Assembly (NCBI GenBank): GCA_913043285.1
Contig: CAJWML010000020.1
Location: 1 to 64,000 of the forward strand
DNA: 64,000 nt
Direction: 5' to 3'
Source: CAKZNE01 sp002695025
GTDB taxonomy: Bacteria; Bacteroidota; Bacteroidia; Flavobacteriales; Schleiferiaceae
The position numbers were made by a program, and so were the translations under genes. Below, piece after piece: positions 25,277 to 35,019 of the stretch (the stretch's first letter is position 1; each line of letters begins with the position of its first letter). The notes below the pieces were generated by a model, which saw nothing but the letters and a program-made list of their open reading frames with translations, was not told where the DNA came from and searched no databases.

Positions 25277-26065
25277 TTAATCTGTAATCAAAGTTTCGCA
25301 CTCGCTGATTTTTACAAATTTTCCGTCTTGAAATTGCATGGTTCCCTCCGTGTGATAACGGTATTCACCGTGCATCGCCTCGTCACCGTACAATAAATCT
25401 TCGGGAAAGGGGGAATCGTACCAGTAGGTAAAGGTTTTAGTGTTGGCATTATAATAAAAGTCGCTCATTTTCCGCCCGTTGAAATGGTAAATATCATCAA
25501 AGCTGGGTTCACCGTTCTCAAAATCCAGAACTGAAACGGCTTCGGTAATACAAGTCATGCAGCCGTAAAGCTGGCTGGCAATTAAGTATTTCGGTACACT
25601 GCTATCCGGTATGCCCATAACCTGGAAGTAGGGTTCTCCCATTTCGCTATATCCCTGAATAGTGTCGTTTATATGGTAATACATAAGTGAATAATAGGGA
25701 CGATACGTACCCCCGGTTTTTTCATCTACTATCAGGAAGAACACCTTATTATCGGCAGAAGCGTTGATGATAATTCCCTCGTCATTGATGAGATCATGGA
25801 GCATATATTTTTTCATCTCCGGATTTGCCAATACCATAGTTAAGTATTTGCGGAGAGCTATAAAGATGTCTTCCTTTTTCTCGTACTCACCACCGTTTTT
25901 TAAAGGCAAAGTCACGCTGGCGTATTGGCGAGAATAATAGTTAAGGGAATCCACAGTCTGAAAAAAAAACTCTGTGGTTGAAAAGCTGGTCTGCTGAGCC
26001 GATATTTTTGGGCTTGGAGCCATTAGTAAAGCAACCAGGAGGGGTAAGTAAAGTGGTAATTTCAT
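25277..26065 (-). CDS. Secreted protein of unknown function
   Basis: A 262-aa protein with a signal peptide (about 1-23, ending ISAQ). The mature part is rich in aromatic residues (many Tyr and Phe) and has one CMTC cysteine pair at about residue 169. There is no T9SS tail, lipobox or recognised domain. The length and alternation of short strands suggest a single globular periplasmic domain. It converges on the DASS symporter gene and is divergent from the Omp85-type gene; no operon partner is visible. Confidence 0.7.
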   Translation of the reverse strand: MKLPLYLPLLVALLMAPSPKISAQQTSFSTTEFFFQTVDSLNYYSRQYASVTLPLKNGGEYEKKEDIFIALRKYLTMVLANPEMKKYMLHDLINDEGIIINASADNKVFFLIVDEKTGGTYRPYYSLMYYHINDTIQGYSEMGEPYFQVMGIPDSSVPKYLIASQLYGCMTCITEAVSVLDFENGEPSFDDIYHFNGRKMSDFYYNANTKTFTYWYDSPFPEDLLYGDEAMHGEYRYHTEGTMQFQDGKFVKISECETLITD

Positions 26066-26400
26066 CAGTTTTTCTTTTGTTTGAGGAGGTGCAATTTCAC
26101 CGGCCCGGTTTCCATTTCATCCTGGATGATGAGGTGGATGTGCATAAAAGAATCGAGGTGGGTAGATTCCATTTGCCTGGTGATTTGTGTGGTATATTGT
26201 TCATTAAGTATGCGATATAAACAGGCTGCCCAGGAAGCCGGGAGGGAATGTCTTCCGGTCGGATTCTCTGATTAGCGCCAGCTCGTTATATTACTCATTG
26301 AAGTTAACTAATGTATAGATTTTTTGACATCGTGTGCGGTTTTATGCCTGTGGGTAATGAAACTTAAGGAGTGAACTGAGCGGGAGAAGCTTTTGTTGTA
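26066..26400. other. Divergent intergenic region
   Basis: About 335 bases between divergent genes. Short open frames at 25978-26220 and 26081-26275 overlap the start of the neighbouring gene and lack protein-like character. No repeat or RNA structure was recognised; the promoters of both neighbours must lie here. Confidence 0.45.
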
Positions 26401-26418
26401 ATGTATATTTGGACTTCA

Positions 26419-27510
26419 ATGCGAAAATGGATCCTTCTGCTCTTTCTTTTACCCCTCCGGGCACTTGCGCAGGCAGACACTTCAGAAGCCGATAGCATTG
26501 ACCCATATAAGCTGAATTATTCCATACTGCCACTGGTATATTATTTACCCGAGACAAGCGTGGGTTTTGGAGTAGGGGGGATAGTAACTTTTCGTTTTCG
26601 TACGGAAGAGCCGGACAGCCGTCCGAGCCAGTTCCAGCTAGGGGCTTCTTACACCTTGATGGATCAGTTCCTGCTTTATTTTCCGTACCGTCTTTTCTGG
26701 AATAAGAGTAAGTACCTTACCTATGGAGAGCTGGGGTATTATAAATATGTATATTTCTATTACGGCATAGGAGGGGGAGCACCTAATAGTAATGAAGAAG
26801 TGTACAGTGTTAGCTTTCCCCGCATCCGCAACAGTTTTCTCTACCAGTTTTTTCCAGACACTTATATTGGTGGGCGGTACTGGTTTGATGATTTCAAAAT
26901 TACCAAAGTGGATAGTGCAGGGCTTCTGGTAGAGCAGGATGTGACGGGAAGTAGAGGAGGAGCGGCAGGAGGTCTGGGGTTGGTGGTAAATCATGATTCC
27001 AGAGATGATCAATTCTATCCGTCCCGAGGTACTTTTATAGAAGGTGTGGTATTGCCGCACACCCATTTCTTCGGTAGTGATTTTTCCTTTCTGAAAATAT
27101 CCCTGGATGCATCGCGCTATTATAGCTTAACCGGGACGCAGATCCTGGCACTTAACTTTTATGGAGAATCCAACCTGGGTAAGGTGCCCTTTTATCAGAT
27201 GGCCTTGTTGGGGGGCAATAAGCGTTTGAGGGGTTTGTACGAAGGAAGGTATCGGGACAACAACAGTCTTATCGTACAGGCAGAATACCGTTGGCGTTTT
27301 TACAGACGCTTCGGGCTTGCTTTTTTTGCCGGTGCCGGCAATGTTTTTTCAGAACCAGCTACGGCAAAAGCCGGGCTTACCCAATATACGTATGGGGGAG
27401 GTTTGCGTTTTCGCTTGAGCAAACGCGAAAAGGTGAATTTACGTTTGGATGTAGGGTTTTCCTCTCACGGATCAGTCAATTATTACCTCACTTTCGGAGA
27501 GGCTTTTTGA
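26419..27510 (+). CDS. Omp85-superfamily outer-membrane beta-barrel (BamA/TamA-like, no POTRA)
   Basis: From the ATG at 26419 the protein has 363 aa with a signal peptide (MRKWILLLFLLPLRALAQA); the ATG at 26401 adds six residues. It lacks room for POTRA domains and is essentially one 16-strand barrel. Family signs are the NHDSRDDQFYPSRG strand-turn, the L6-loop motif LGGNKRLRGLYEGRYRD, and the closing strands GGGLRFRL...LRLDVGF ending in Phe. Such POTRA-less members are common in Bacteroidetes as 'bacterial surface antigen (D15)' proteins; their cargo is unknown. It stands directly before the giant secreted-protein cluster on the same strand, 153 bases away. Confidence 0.82.
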   Translation: MRKWILLLFLLPLRALAQADTSEADSIDPYKLNYSILPLVYYLPETSVGFGVGGIVTFRFRTEEPDSRPSQFQLGASYTLMDQFLLYFPYRLFWNKSKYLTYGELGYYKYVYFYYGIGGGAPNSNEEVYSVSFPRIRNSFLYQFFPDTYIGGRYWFDDFKITKVDSAGLLVEQDVTGSRGGAAGGLGLVVNHDSRDDQFYPSRGTFIEGVVLPHTHFFGSDFSFLKISLDASRYYSLTGTQILALNFYGESNLGKVPFYQMALLGGNKRLRGLYEGRYRDNNSLIVQAEYRWRFYRRFGLAFFAGAGNVFSEPATAKAGLTQYTYGGGLRFRLSKREKVNLRLDVGFSSHGSVNYYLTFGEAF

Positions 27511-27663
27511 ATATAGATGTCCTTTTTTAACACTGCCAAAGTCTAGAATCCGGATTTTAAAGGGCTACAGCACCAATTAAAATTGTTGTCCTAAGGTTTG
27601 GATTTAAGCGGTTTATTAGCTAACATTGATTCCTATTTCTTTGATAAACGAATCATTTAAGCT

Positions 27664-30600
27664 ATGAAGAGACTATTACTGTTATTTTCAACGGTATTAT
27701 TAGTCGGTACACATGTTTTTGCTCAGGCTCCCTTTACCTTATCTACGGCTACAGGGACTAATTACACTGCTGCAAACGGAGTAACCGGCAATGCCGCTAT
27801 CACTTTTGCGATAGAAAACACCAATTCTACCCCCTATGTTTTAACGGATGTGACAGTGCATTTCAGCACCCACAGTAATCCCACAAACGTAGACCTGTGG
27901 TATACTTCCACATCCTTATCAGGGCCGGCCAGTATTGCTACACCTGCCTGGAATAAGATTAATGCAGCGCCAGTAGTGGTGTCCGTTACGGCCAATGACT
28001 ACGTCCCTGTATTTACGAACATGAATTTTACAATCCCAGGTAACACTACCTACCGTTTTGCTATTCAATCCTCAAAGGATATTGACTATAGCGGAGCAAG
28101 TCCTGTGCCAAGCCCGAATACTTTTTCGGCCAACGGGATCAATTTCCACGTGGGAGGTGCCCAGATTTCAGGAAGCAATGTGGGCTATGGAGGTTCATTT
28201 ACCAGCCCTACCAATAATCCACGTTGGTTTACCGGGGCAGTAACCTTAAAGCCCGGCATATCCGGGACCTGTACCCCTTTTACTAATTTCAGCCTGGATA
28301 GTACGAATACTACCGGTGTTGAAGTGAACTGGACTCCGGGTACCGGGAATTCCTCCTTTTTTATGGAGTACGGCCCGGCCGGTTTTACACCGGGTACCGG
28401 TACGCCTATCACAGGAACGTATCCCGGTTCTCAGCCTCCTGTATATATAGGAAGTCTTACTCCGGACACCGATTATGATATTTATTTCGGAGAGATATGT
28501 AATTCCGGTGCGGATTCAGTGGCATTTCCCGGCCCTCAAACCGTGCGTACAGAGCCTACATGTCCGCCACTTCCGATGTCAACCGTATTCACGGTATCAG
28601 CTATAACTCCTACCAGTGCCCAAATTGACTTTACCACTACAGAAACAAATTTTGACTACGAGTATGGCCCCACGGGCTTTACTCCAGGCAATGGTACGGT
28701 CGGATCTTCGGGTTACCCGGTAGTGGTTACGGGGCTTACCGGCTCTACCAACTATGATGTATATGTACGGGTTAACTGTACCGGATCGGGTAACGGAGTT
28801 TCCCAATGGTCAGGACCGGTTAACTTTACTTCGGGCTGTGTGGCCATTCCCGCGCCCTACAGTTATGATTTTGAAATTGCCACAGTAGGTCATTGGGATG
28901 GTCTGGACAATTGTTGGGAAGTTATTTCCAATAATCCCGGAACTACTGCCAGTGGAGGATATTCCTGGGAATTCAGGAATACACCTCAAACCACCTCAGG
29001 AACTGCAACCGGTCCTGATCGTGACCATACCCTGGCTCCGGCTACGGGCGGTGTTTTTGTTACGGCAGACGTTTCCGGTTCAGCAGTCGGTGATTCCACA
29101 ATATTGCTATCCCCCGTTGTGGACGTAAGTACGTTGACCACGCCAGAATTGCGTTTTTGGTATCATAAATGGGGAACCACGGCCCTAATGCCTGACATTC
29201 ATGTGGATATCAAAGATGGAAGTTCCTGGACCAGGAATTTTATAGTCATTCCAGGTGTAACCCAAACTTCTCCTGCCGATCCTTATATAGAAGCTAAAGC
29301 CATTTTAACCGGTTTCACGACTACTGCACAGGTACGTTTCCGTATTGTCAGCCTGGGCTGTTGTGCCGGTGATATCGGTTTTGACGATTTTTCCATTGCT
29401 GAAGCTCCGGCTTGTCCTGAGCCTGGTTTCCTCAGCACAGGTGTTATAACCAACTCCTCTGCAGAAATCACCTTCAATGGCCTGGGTTCTAATTTTAATT
29501 TTGAGTGGGGCCCAACCGGCTTTATGCAGGGAACCGGATCTACCGGCAGCGGAGGTAATCCTTACGTGATTACCGGTTTAAGTGCTTCCACAACTTACGA
29601 TGTTTACGTTCAGGCCGACTGCTCTGGCAGCGGTAATGGTACTTCTATATGGGTAGGACCACTTACTTTTACTACAGCGGCATGTGACACCTCGGATGCG
29701 TGTAACTACTTCGTAGATATGTTCGATAGCTTCGGTGACGGATGGAACGGTAACGTTTTTGGTATCATACAGAATGGTGTTCTGGTGGACGAATTCGGAG
29801 CCGGCTTTACCAACGGAACCACCTTTGGACCGGCCAACCCATTATTGTGTGACAGTGTTACTACCTATATAGTGGTAACTACGGACGGAGGGTTCAATGA
29901 TGAATGTAGTTTTGATGTTATCACGCCTTACGGAAGCCCGGCTGCCTCTTTTGCCGGGGGTATTCAATTCAATTTAGGAGATACCCTGTTAACGTTTACC
30001 ACACAGTGTACGCCTCCTCCATGTCCGGATCCCTTTAATGTGAATATAAGTGCGGTAAATTCCAATACCGTGTTCTTCAACTTCTCAGTTGGTTCCGGTT
30101 CTACCTTTAATTATGAAGTAGGGCCTACCGGCTTTATGCAAGGTACGGGTACTGTAAGTTCAGGAGGAAATCCCCATTCCATTGGTGGGTTGCTTCCTAA
30201 TACTACCTATGACCTGTATATTCAGAATAACTGTAATGCATCCGGAGATGGTACTTCAGCCTGGGTAGGTCCCATTACCTTTACCACAGCCTGTGTGCCC
30301 TTTACCGCTCCCTGGAGCGAAAGTTTTGATGGCTCTACCTGGATATCCAGTAACACTTTTAACGGTTTAGGTGATACCATTGATAACTGCTGGGACCGCA
30401 ATCCTGTACCTGGTGCGTACAGCTGGACGGTACGAGGCCCCGGAACAGTAAGCTTTACCACTGGCCCTATTGGCGATAACAGTGGTACCGGAAAATATAT
30501 GATGCTGGAAGCAAGTAATGGTGCAGCTGGAAACGTTGCTGAATTATATACCCCTATCATTGATATCACTGCTCTGGTACGTCCTGAACTTAAGTTCTAC

Positions 30601-33600
30601 TTCCATACCAACGCTAACAATGGCGACAGCATTCTGGTGGATGTGATGGATAGCAGCGGAACATGGAATAACCACGTGCTCTCTATCGGTAAATTCCAAA
30701 CAGCTCAATCCGATCCGTACGAATATGCTACGGTTGATCTCGATCCTTACGGAGATACCGTTCAGGTACGTTTCCGTTCTGTGAAATCAACCTTGTTTAA
30801 CGGTGATATGGCCATTGATGATGTCTCCATCGATAATGCGCCTTTATGTGCGGAACCTACTTTCCTTGTACTTCAAGCGCTTACCAATAGTTCCGCCACC
30901 ATCGGCTTTAATTCCACCGGAGTCAGTTTCAACTATGAATACGGCCCAACCGGCTTTATGCAGGGAACAGGAGCTGTTGGTTCAGGAGGAAACCCCATTA
31001 CAGTAAACGGTTTGTCGCCTAATACCACTTACGATGTATACATTCAGACCGACTGCTCCGGCAGCGGCAATGGTACCTCCACCTGGGTGGGACCAGTTAC
31101 CTTTACCACGCTTTGCGATCCCTCTATAGCCCCCTATATTGAAGACTTTGAAGACTTCACGGTTGGCTTCTTTGACGGAATTGAGAATTGTGTAACCATT
31201 GAGTCCGATAATCCGGGTACCACACCTAGTGGTAATTACTCCTGGGAAATACGGAATACAGCGCAGACCACTTCCGGAACCGGAACCGGTCCTGATCGTG
31301 ATAATACGTTGGCTCCCGCCATTGGTGGTAAGTTTGTAACGGCTGACGTTTCAGGGTCTAACGTGGGTGACGAATCCCGTTTGTATACACCCTTAGTGGA
31401 TATTACCTCTTTAGTAGCTCCGGAGTTGGAATATTATTACCACATGCACGGTACTATAATGGCAGATCTTCACGTGGATATCTTTGACGGTGCCACCTGG
31501 CACAATGATGCCCACCTGATTACGGGTACTCAGAACACGTCTCAGGCTGACCCGTATAATGATACCATTCTGGATCTTACTTCGTATAATGCAGATACTA
31601 TTCAGGTACGTTTCAGGGTTACTTCCAACGGCTGCTGTGCCGGTGACGTGGCCATTGATGATATTCGTATCTCAGATCCTCCCACCTGTCCCGCCCCATC
31701 AGACCTGGGTGTTACCAACGAAAACAACACCAGTGCGGATATTTACTGGACAAGTGGTGGAGCTGCCTGGGCCAATGTTGAATATGGTCCCATAGGCTTC
31801 GCACCCGGTAGTGGTACTTCTGTGTCGGTAATGAATGACACTTTGAGCTTAACAGGTTTAACGGCTGCCACACAGTATGAATTCTACGTTCGTGACAGTT
31901 GTGGTCCCGGAGATTATTCCTTCTGGAGAGGACCGTTTGTATTCAATACCCTGGTGTGCGATGCCAATGATCGTTGTGATTATATAGTGGACTTGTTCGA
32001 CACCTTTGGTGACGGATGGAACGGTGCTGAAATTACCTTCTACCAAAATGGTATTGAAGTAGCTACAATCGGTAGCGGATTTACCACAGGAACTTCTTTT
32101 GGACCTGTACTGGTGCCGCTTTGTGATAGCCTGCCTACCGTGGTAAGGGTAACCAACCTGGGAGGATTTCCTACGGAAATAGGTTTTGATATTTACGATC
32201 CCTTCGGAACTATCCTGGTTGGAAGTCATACGGCCAGAGTTATTGCCCTCAATGACAGCCTTACCGGGTTTATGACTAATTGTACGCCTCCGACCTGTCC
32301 TCCGCCTTCAAATCTTACGTTTATTGCTTCCACCGCTACTACAGCTGATATCAGCTGGACCGGTGGTGGTGTAGGAACAAACTACAATATCGAATATGGT
32401 CCTGTAGGTTTCAGCCCTGGTAATGGTACTGTTGTTAATGCAATGGCTTCTCCTTTCACGATCACTTCATTATCTCCATCGTCCGCTTACGATGTGTATG
32501 TCCGCGATAGTTGCGGAGCTGGTGACGTGAGTGTATGGATCGGACCTATTTCATTCAATACAGCCTGTGTTACAGTAACCGCACCGTATGTATGGGATTT
32601 TGAAGGATCTACCGTTGGTCACTGGGATGGGACGGATGTTTGCTGGGATTATATTTCCAACAACCCCGGAACTACTTCCAGTGGTGGTTACTCCTGGGAA
32701 GTACGCAATACTCCTCAGACCACTTCCGGAACCGGAACCGGCCCTGACCGGGATCATACACTTGCACCGGCTACCGGTGGTAAGTTTGTAACAGCTGACG
32801 TTTCTGGCTCTACCTCGGGTGTAGACTCTACCATTATTGTTTCGCCCATGGTGGACATCTCAGCACTGACCGTACCGGAGCTTAGTTTCTGGTATCATAA
32901 GTGGGGTACCAACATGCCGGACCTGAATGTAGACGTTTACGATGGAGTGATGTGGCACAGGAATTTTGTAGTGATCTCCGGTGTTACTCAAACTTCACCT
33001 TCAGATCCTTACCTGGAGTCAAAAACTGACCTTAGCGGTCTTATGGCCGATAGTGTACAGGTGCGTTTCAGGATCTTAAGCCTGGGCTGTTGCCAGGGTG
33101 ATATTGCCATTGACGACTTCAGTGTTGCAGAAGGACCCACCTGTCCTACGCCAACCGGTTTTGCTTTGGCCAGTAGTACCAGCACTTCCGCTACTTTAGG
33201 ATGGAATGCATCAGGTAACGCCCTATCGTATATTATCGAATATGGAGCTCCCGGGTTTACTCAAGGACAGGGAACTATTGTTACATCTACTACCAATAGT
33301 GCTGTTATCAATGGTTTACCCCAGAATAATACCGCTCAGGAAGCTTACCTGAGAGCCTTCTGTGGTGTGGGTGACAGCAGTGCCTGGGTAGGTCCTATCA
33401 CCTTCTTCCCAACGCCTGTGCCATGTGATAACCTGGAAGCCTATAATACCGGTCTTATCCAGGGACAATCGGCCTTATTCCTCGGATGGGGTGGTGCCGG
33501 TGGCGATGCTGAAGTAAGTACTGCACAGTCAGTAAGTGGTTCTCAGTCGCTGCACATATTTGACTCGGGTACCAATGGCTTCTCAGATATTGTAGCCTAC

Positions 33601-34827
33601 TTCGATACAATCGATAATGGTGCATGGGAAATAGGATTCAACATGTATGTTCCAACTGGTAAAGCGGGATACTTCAATGTTCAGCAAAACCATAATCTCA
33701 CGAACCCTGTAGCTCCTCTTAACCTGTGGGGTGGTGAAGTGTACTTTAAAGCTGATGGTACCGGTGAGGTACAGTACAGTACTGGTAGTATTGTGGCAGG
33801 TACCTTTACGTATACCCAAGGTCAGTGGAATGCAGTAAGTATGGTTGTTGACCTGGCCAATGACACGATCTGGCTTAAACTGAATGGAACCAGCACCGGT
33901 GTAGGTTATCAGTACTCACTGGCTAATGCCGGAGGACCGTTGCAGTTTAATGGAGTTAACTTCTTTTCGGGAGTTCTCGGAACAGATCAGGCAGATTACT
34001 TCGTAGATGATTTCTGTGTTACTCCTTACTCTGCCAACGGTTGTGCTTCGCCCACCCTGTTGTCTGCTGTGAACATTACTTGTACCAGTGCTGATCTGAC
34101 CTGGACCAGCGCGGCCGGTAAACAATCCCTGGTGGAATACGGCCTGGCCGGATATGCAAGAGGTACAGGTACGAAAGTTAATTATGTTACCAGCCCTCAG
34201 AGCATAACGGGTCTCACTGCTAATACCAATTATGATTTTTACGTAGCTGATACCTGTGGTAATGATACCAGCGCCTGGGTAAAATCCAGCTTCAAAACGG
34301 CAAATGGACCGATCACCGCAGCCTTTACAGCTGTGCCTGGCTTGCCAACCGCAATTGACCTTACAGTTGCTTTTGATGCGAGCGCTTCGGTGGGTGCCAC
34401 CAGTTACAGCTGGGATTTTGGAGACGGAAATACCGGTACGGGTGTAACTACCAATCACACCTATACGGCTAATAGTTCCTATACGGTTAAACTTACTATT
34501 ACCGGCCCATGCGGAACTAATACACTCTCCAAGATTGTGGATGTTCAAGGCATCAATATCGAAGAGAATATTATCAGCAGATCGCTTTCGGTATATCCAA
34601 ACCCCACTGCCGGACAGATACGGGTAACTTTTGAAACAGCATCTTCAGAAGATGTAAGTTTAAGTATCCAGGATCTTAGTGGAAAAAATGTATTGCGATT
34701 TGAAGAATCCAATACTAATGGCAGATTTGATAATTACGTGGATATAAGCAAGCTGGCACGCGGAGTTTATATGCTGAAAATTGAAAGTGGTTCAATGAAA
34801 GCTTTTAAGCGAATAGTTAAGCAGTAA
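27664..34827 (+). CDS. Giant T9SS-secreted protein 1: FN3, MAM-like and GDGWNG modules
   Basis: A 2387-aa protein with a signal peptide (about 1-20, ending VFAQ) and an N-terminal beta domain shared with the next gene (about 22-198). FN3-like modules, each with a YGPxGFxxGxG signature and a TTYDVYV strand, alternate with jelly-roll modules. MAM-like modules lie at about 28855-29400, 31125-31680 and 32575-33140 (DFE, NCW, TGPDRDHT, LSP, YHKWGT, DIAIDDF), and a diverged one at 30300-30840. Two copies of a Cys-bounded module with FGDGWNG lie at 29695-30015 and 31960-32295; a lectin-like (LamG-type) module at 33420-34040; a PKD domain (YSWDFGDG) at 34310-34540; and a T9SS type A tail from about 34560. 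Probably a cell-surface or released adhesin. No enzyme site was seen. Confidence 0.88.
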   Translation: MKRLLLLFSTVLLVGTHVFAQAPFTLSTATGTNYTAANGVTGNAAITFAIENTNSTPYVLTDVTVHFSTHSNPTNVDLWYTSTSLSGPASIATPAWNKINAAPVVVSVTANDYVPVFTNMNFTIPGNTTYRFAIQSSKDIDYSGASPVPSPNTFSANGINFHVGGAQISGSNVGYGGSFTSPTNNPRWFTGAVTLKPGISGTCTPFTNFSLDSTNTTGVEVNWTPGTGNSSFFMEYGPAGFTPGTGTPITGTYPGSQPPVYIGSLTPDTDYDIYFGEICNSGADSVAFPGPQTVRTEPTCPPLPMSTVFTVSAITPTSAQIDFTTTETNFDYEYGPTGFTPGNGTVGSSGYPVVVTGLTGSTNYDVYVRVNCTGSGNGVSQWSGPVNFTSGCVAIPAPYSYDFEIATVGHWDGLDNCWEVISNNPGTTASGGYSWEFRNTPQTTSGTATGPDRDHTLAPATGGVFVTADVSGSAVGDSTILLSPVVDVSTLTTPELRFWYHKWGTTALMPDIHVDIKDGSSWTRNFIVIPGVTQTSPADPYIEAKAILTGFTTTAQVRFRIVSLGCCAGDIGFDDFSIAEAPACPEPGFLSTGVITNSSAEITFNGLGSNFNFEWGPTGFMQGTGSTGSGGNPYVITGLSASTTYDVYVQADCSGSGNGTSIWVGPLTFTTAACDTSDACNYFVDMFDSFGDGWNGNVFGIIQNGVLVDEFGAGFTNGTTFGPANPLLCDSVTTYIVVTTDGGFNDECSFDVITPYGSPAASFAGGIQFNLGDTLLTFTTQCTPPPCPDPFNVNISAVNSNTVFFNFSVGSGSTFNYEVGPTGFMQGTGTVSSGGNPHSIGGLLPNTTYDLYIQNNCNASGDGTSAWVGPITFTTACVPFTAPWSESFDGSTWISSNTFNGLGDTIDNCWDRNPVPGAYSWTVRGPGTVSFTTGPIGDNSGTGKYMMLEASNGAAGNVAELYTPIIDITALVRPELKFYFHTNANNGDSILVDVMDSSGTWNNHVLSIGKFQTAQSDPYEYATVDLDPYGDTVQVRFRSVKSTLFNGDMAIDDVSIDNAPLCAEPTFLVLQALTNSSATIGFNSTGVSFNYEYGPTGFMQGTGAVGSGGNPITVNGLSPNTTYDVYIQTDCSGSGNGTSTWVGPVTFTTLCDPSIAPYIEDFEDFTVGFFDGIENCVTIESDNPGTTPSGNYSWEIRNTAQTTSGTGTGPDRDNTLAPAIGGKFVTADVSGSNVGDESRLYTPLVDITSLVAPELEYYYHMHGTIMADLHVDIFDGATWHNDAHLITGTQNTSQADPYNDTILDLTSYNADTIQVRFRVTSNGCCAGDVAIDDIRISDPPTCPAPSDLGVTNENNTSADIYWTSGGAAWANVEYGPIGFAPGSGTSVSVMNDTLSLTGLTAATQYEFYVRDSCGPGDYSFWRGPFVFNTLVCDANDRCDYIVDLFDTFGDGWNGAEITFYQNGIEVATIGSGFTTGTSFGPVLVPLCDSLPTVVRVTNLGGFPTEIGFDIYDPFGTILVGSHTARVIALNDSLTGFMTNCTPPTCPPPSNLTFIASTATTADISWTGGGVGTNYNIEYGPVGFSPGNGTVVNAMASPFTITSLSPSSAYDVYVRDSCGAGDVSVWIGPISFNTACVTVTAPYVWDFEGSTVGHWDGTDVCWDYISNNPGTTSSGGYSWEVRNTPQTTSGTGTGPDRDHTLAPATGGKFVTADVSGSTSGVDSTIIVSPMVDISALTVPELSFWYHKWGTNMPDLNVDVYDGVMWHRNFVVISGVTQTSPSDPYLESKTDLSGLMADSVQVRFRILSLGCCQGDIAIDDFSVAEGPTCPTPTGFALASSTSTSATLGWNASGNALSYIIEYGAPGFTQGQGTIVTSTTNSAVINGLPQNNTAQEAYLRAFCGVGDSSAWVGPITFFPTPVPCDNLEAYNTGLIQGQSALFLGWGGAGGDAEVSTAQSVSGSQSLHIFDSGTNGFSDIVAYFDTIDNGAWEIGFNMYVPTGKAGYFNVQQNHNLTNPVAPLNLWGGEVYFKADGTGEVQYSTGSIVAGTFTYTQGQWNAVSMVVDLANDTIWLKLNGTSTGVGYQYSLANAGGPLQFNGVNFFSGVLGTDQADYFVDDFCVTPYSANGCASPTLLSAVNITCTSADLTWTSAAGKQSLVEYGLAGYARGTGTKVNYVTSPQSITGLTANTNYDFYVADTCGNDTSAWVKSSFKTANGPITAAFTAVPGLPTAIDLTVAFDASASVGATSYSWDFGDGNTGTGVTTNHTYTANSSYTVKLTITGPCGTNTLSKIVDVQGINIEENIISRSLSVYPNPTAGQIRVTFETASSEDVSLSIQDLSGKNVLRFEESNTNGRFDNYVDISKLARGVYMLKIESGSMKAFKRIVKQ

Positions 34828-34856
34828 AATTTGTCAATAATTTTTTAGAATTTTTG

Positions 34857-34884
34857 AAGCCCCGGTTCTGCCGGGGCTTTTTTA
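34857..34884 (+). terminator. Rho-independent terminator after giant protein 1
   Basis: Perfect 9-bp stem AAGCCCCGG / CCGGGGCTT with loop TTCTG, followed by TTTTATT, 29 bases after the stop codon. It separates the first two giant genes into different transcription units. Confidence 0.9.
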
Positions 34885-34962
34885 TTGGATATCAGTTCCT
34901 TGGGGGGAAGTGTGTTGACTTTCAATACTATGCATGCATACTTTTTAATTTGGGTTTAGGTA

Positions 34963-34970
34963 TATGTTTG
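34963..34970 (+). promoter_or_regulatory. Possible Bacteroidetes -7 promoter box for giant protein 2
   Basis: TATGTTTG matches the Bacteroidetes -7 consensus TAnnTTTG, 49 bases before the ATG at 35020 and after the upstream terminator. A well-spaced -33 TTTG box was not found, so support is partial. Confidence 0.3.
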
Positions 34971-35019
34971 CTTACTTTTAAGCTCTATTTTCCTAATGTT
35001 TTATTAATCAACACATAGA

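Noticed and set aside
26404..26411. TATATTTG as a -7 promoter box for the Omp85-type gene
   Set aside because: It lies within or directly against the start codon region and has no -33 element at proper distance.
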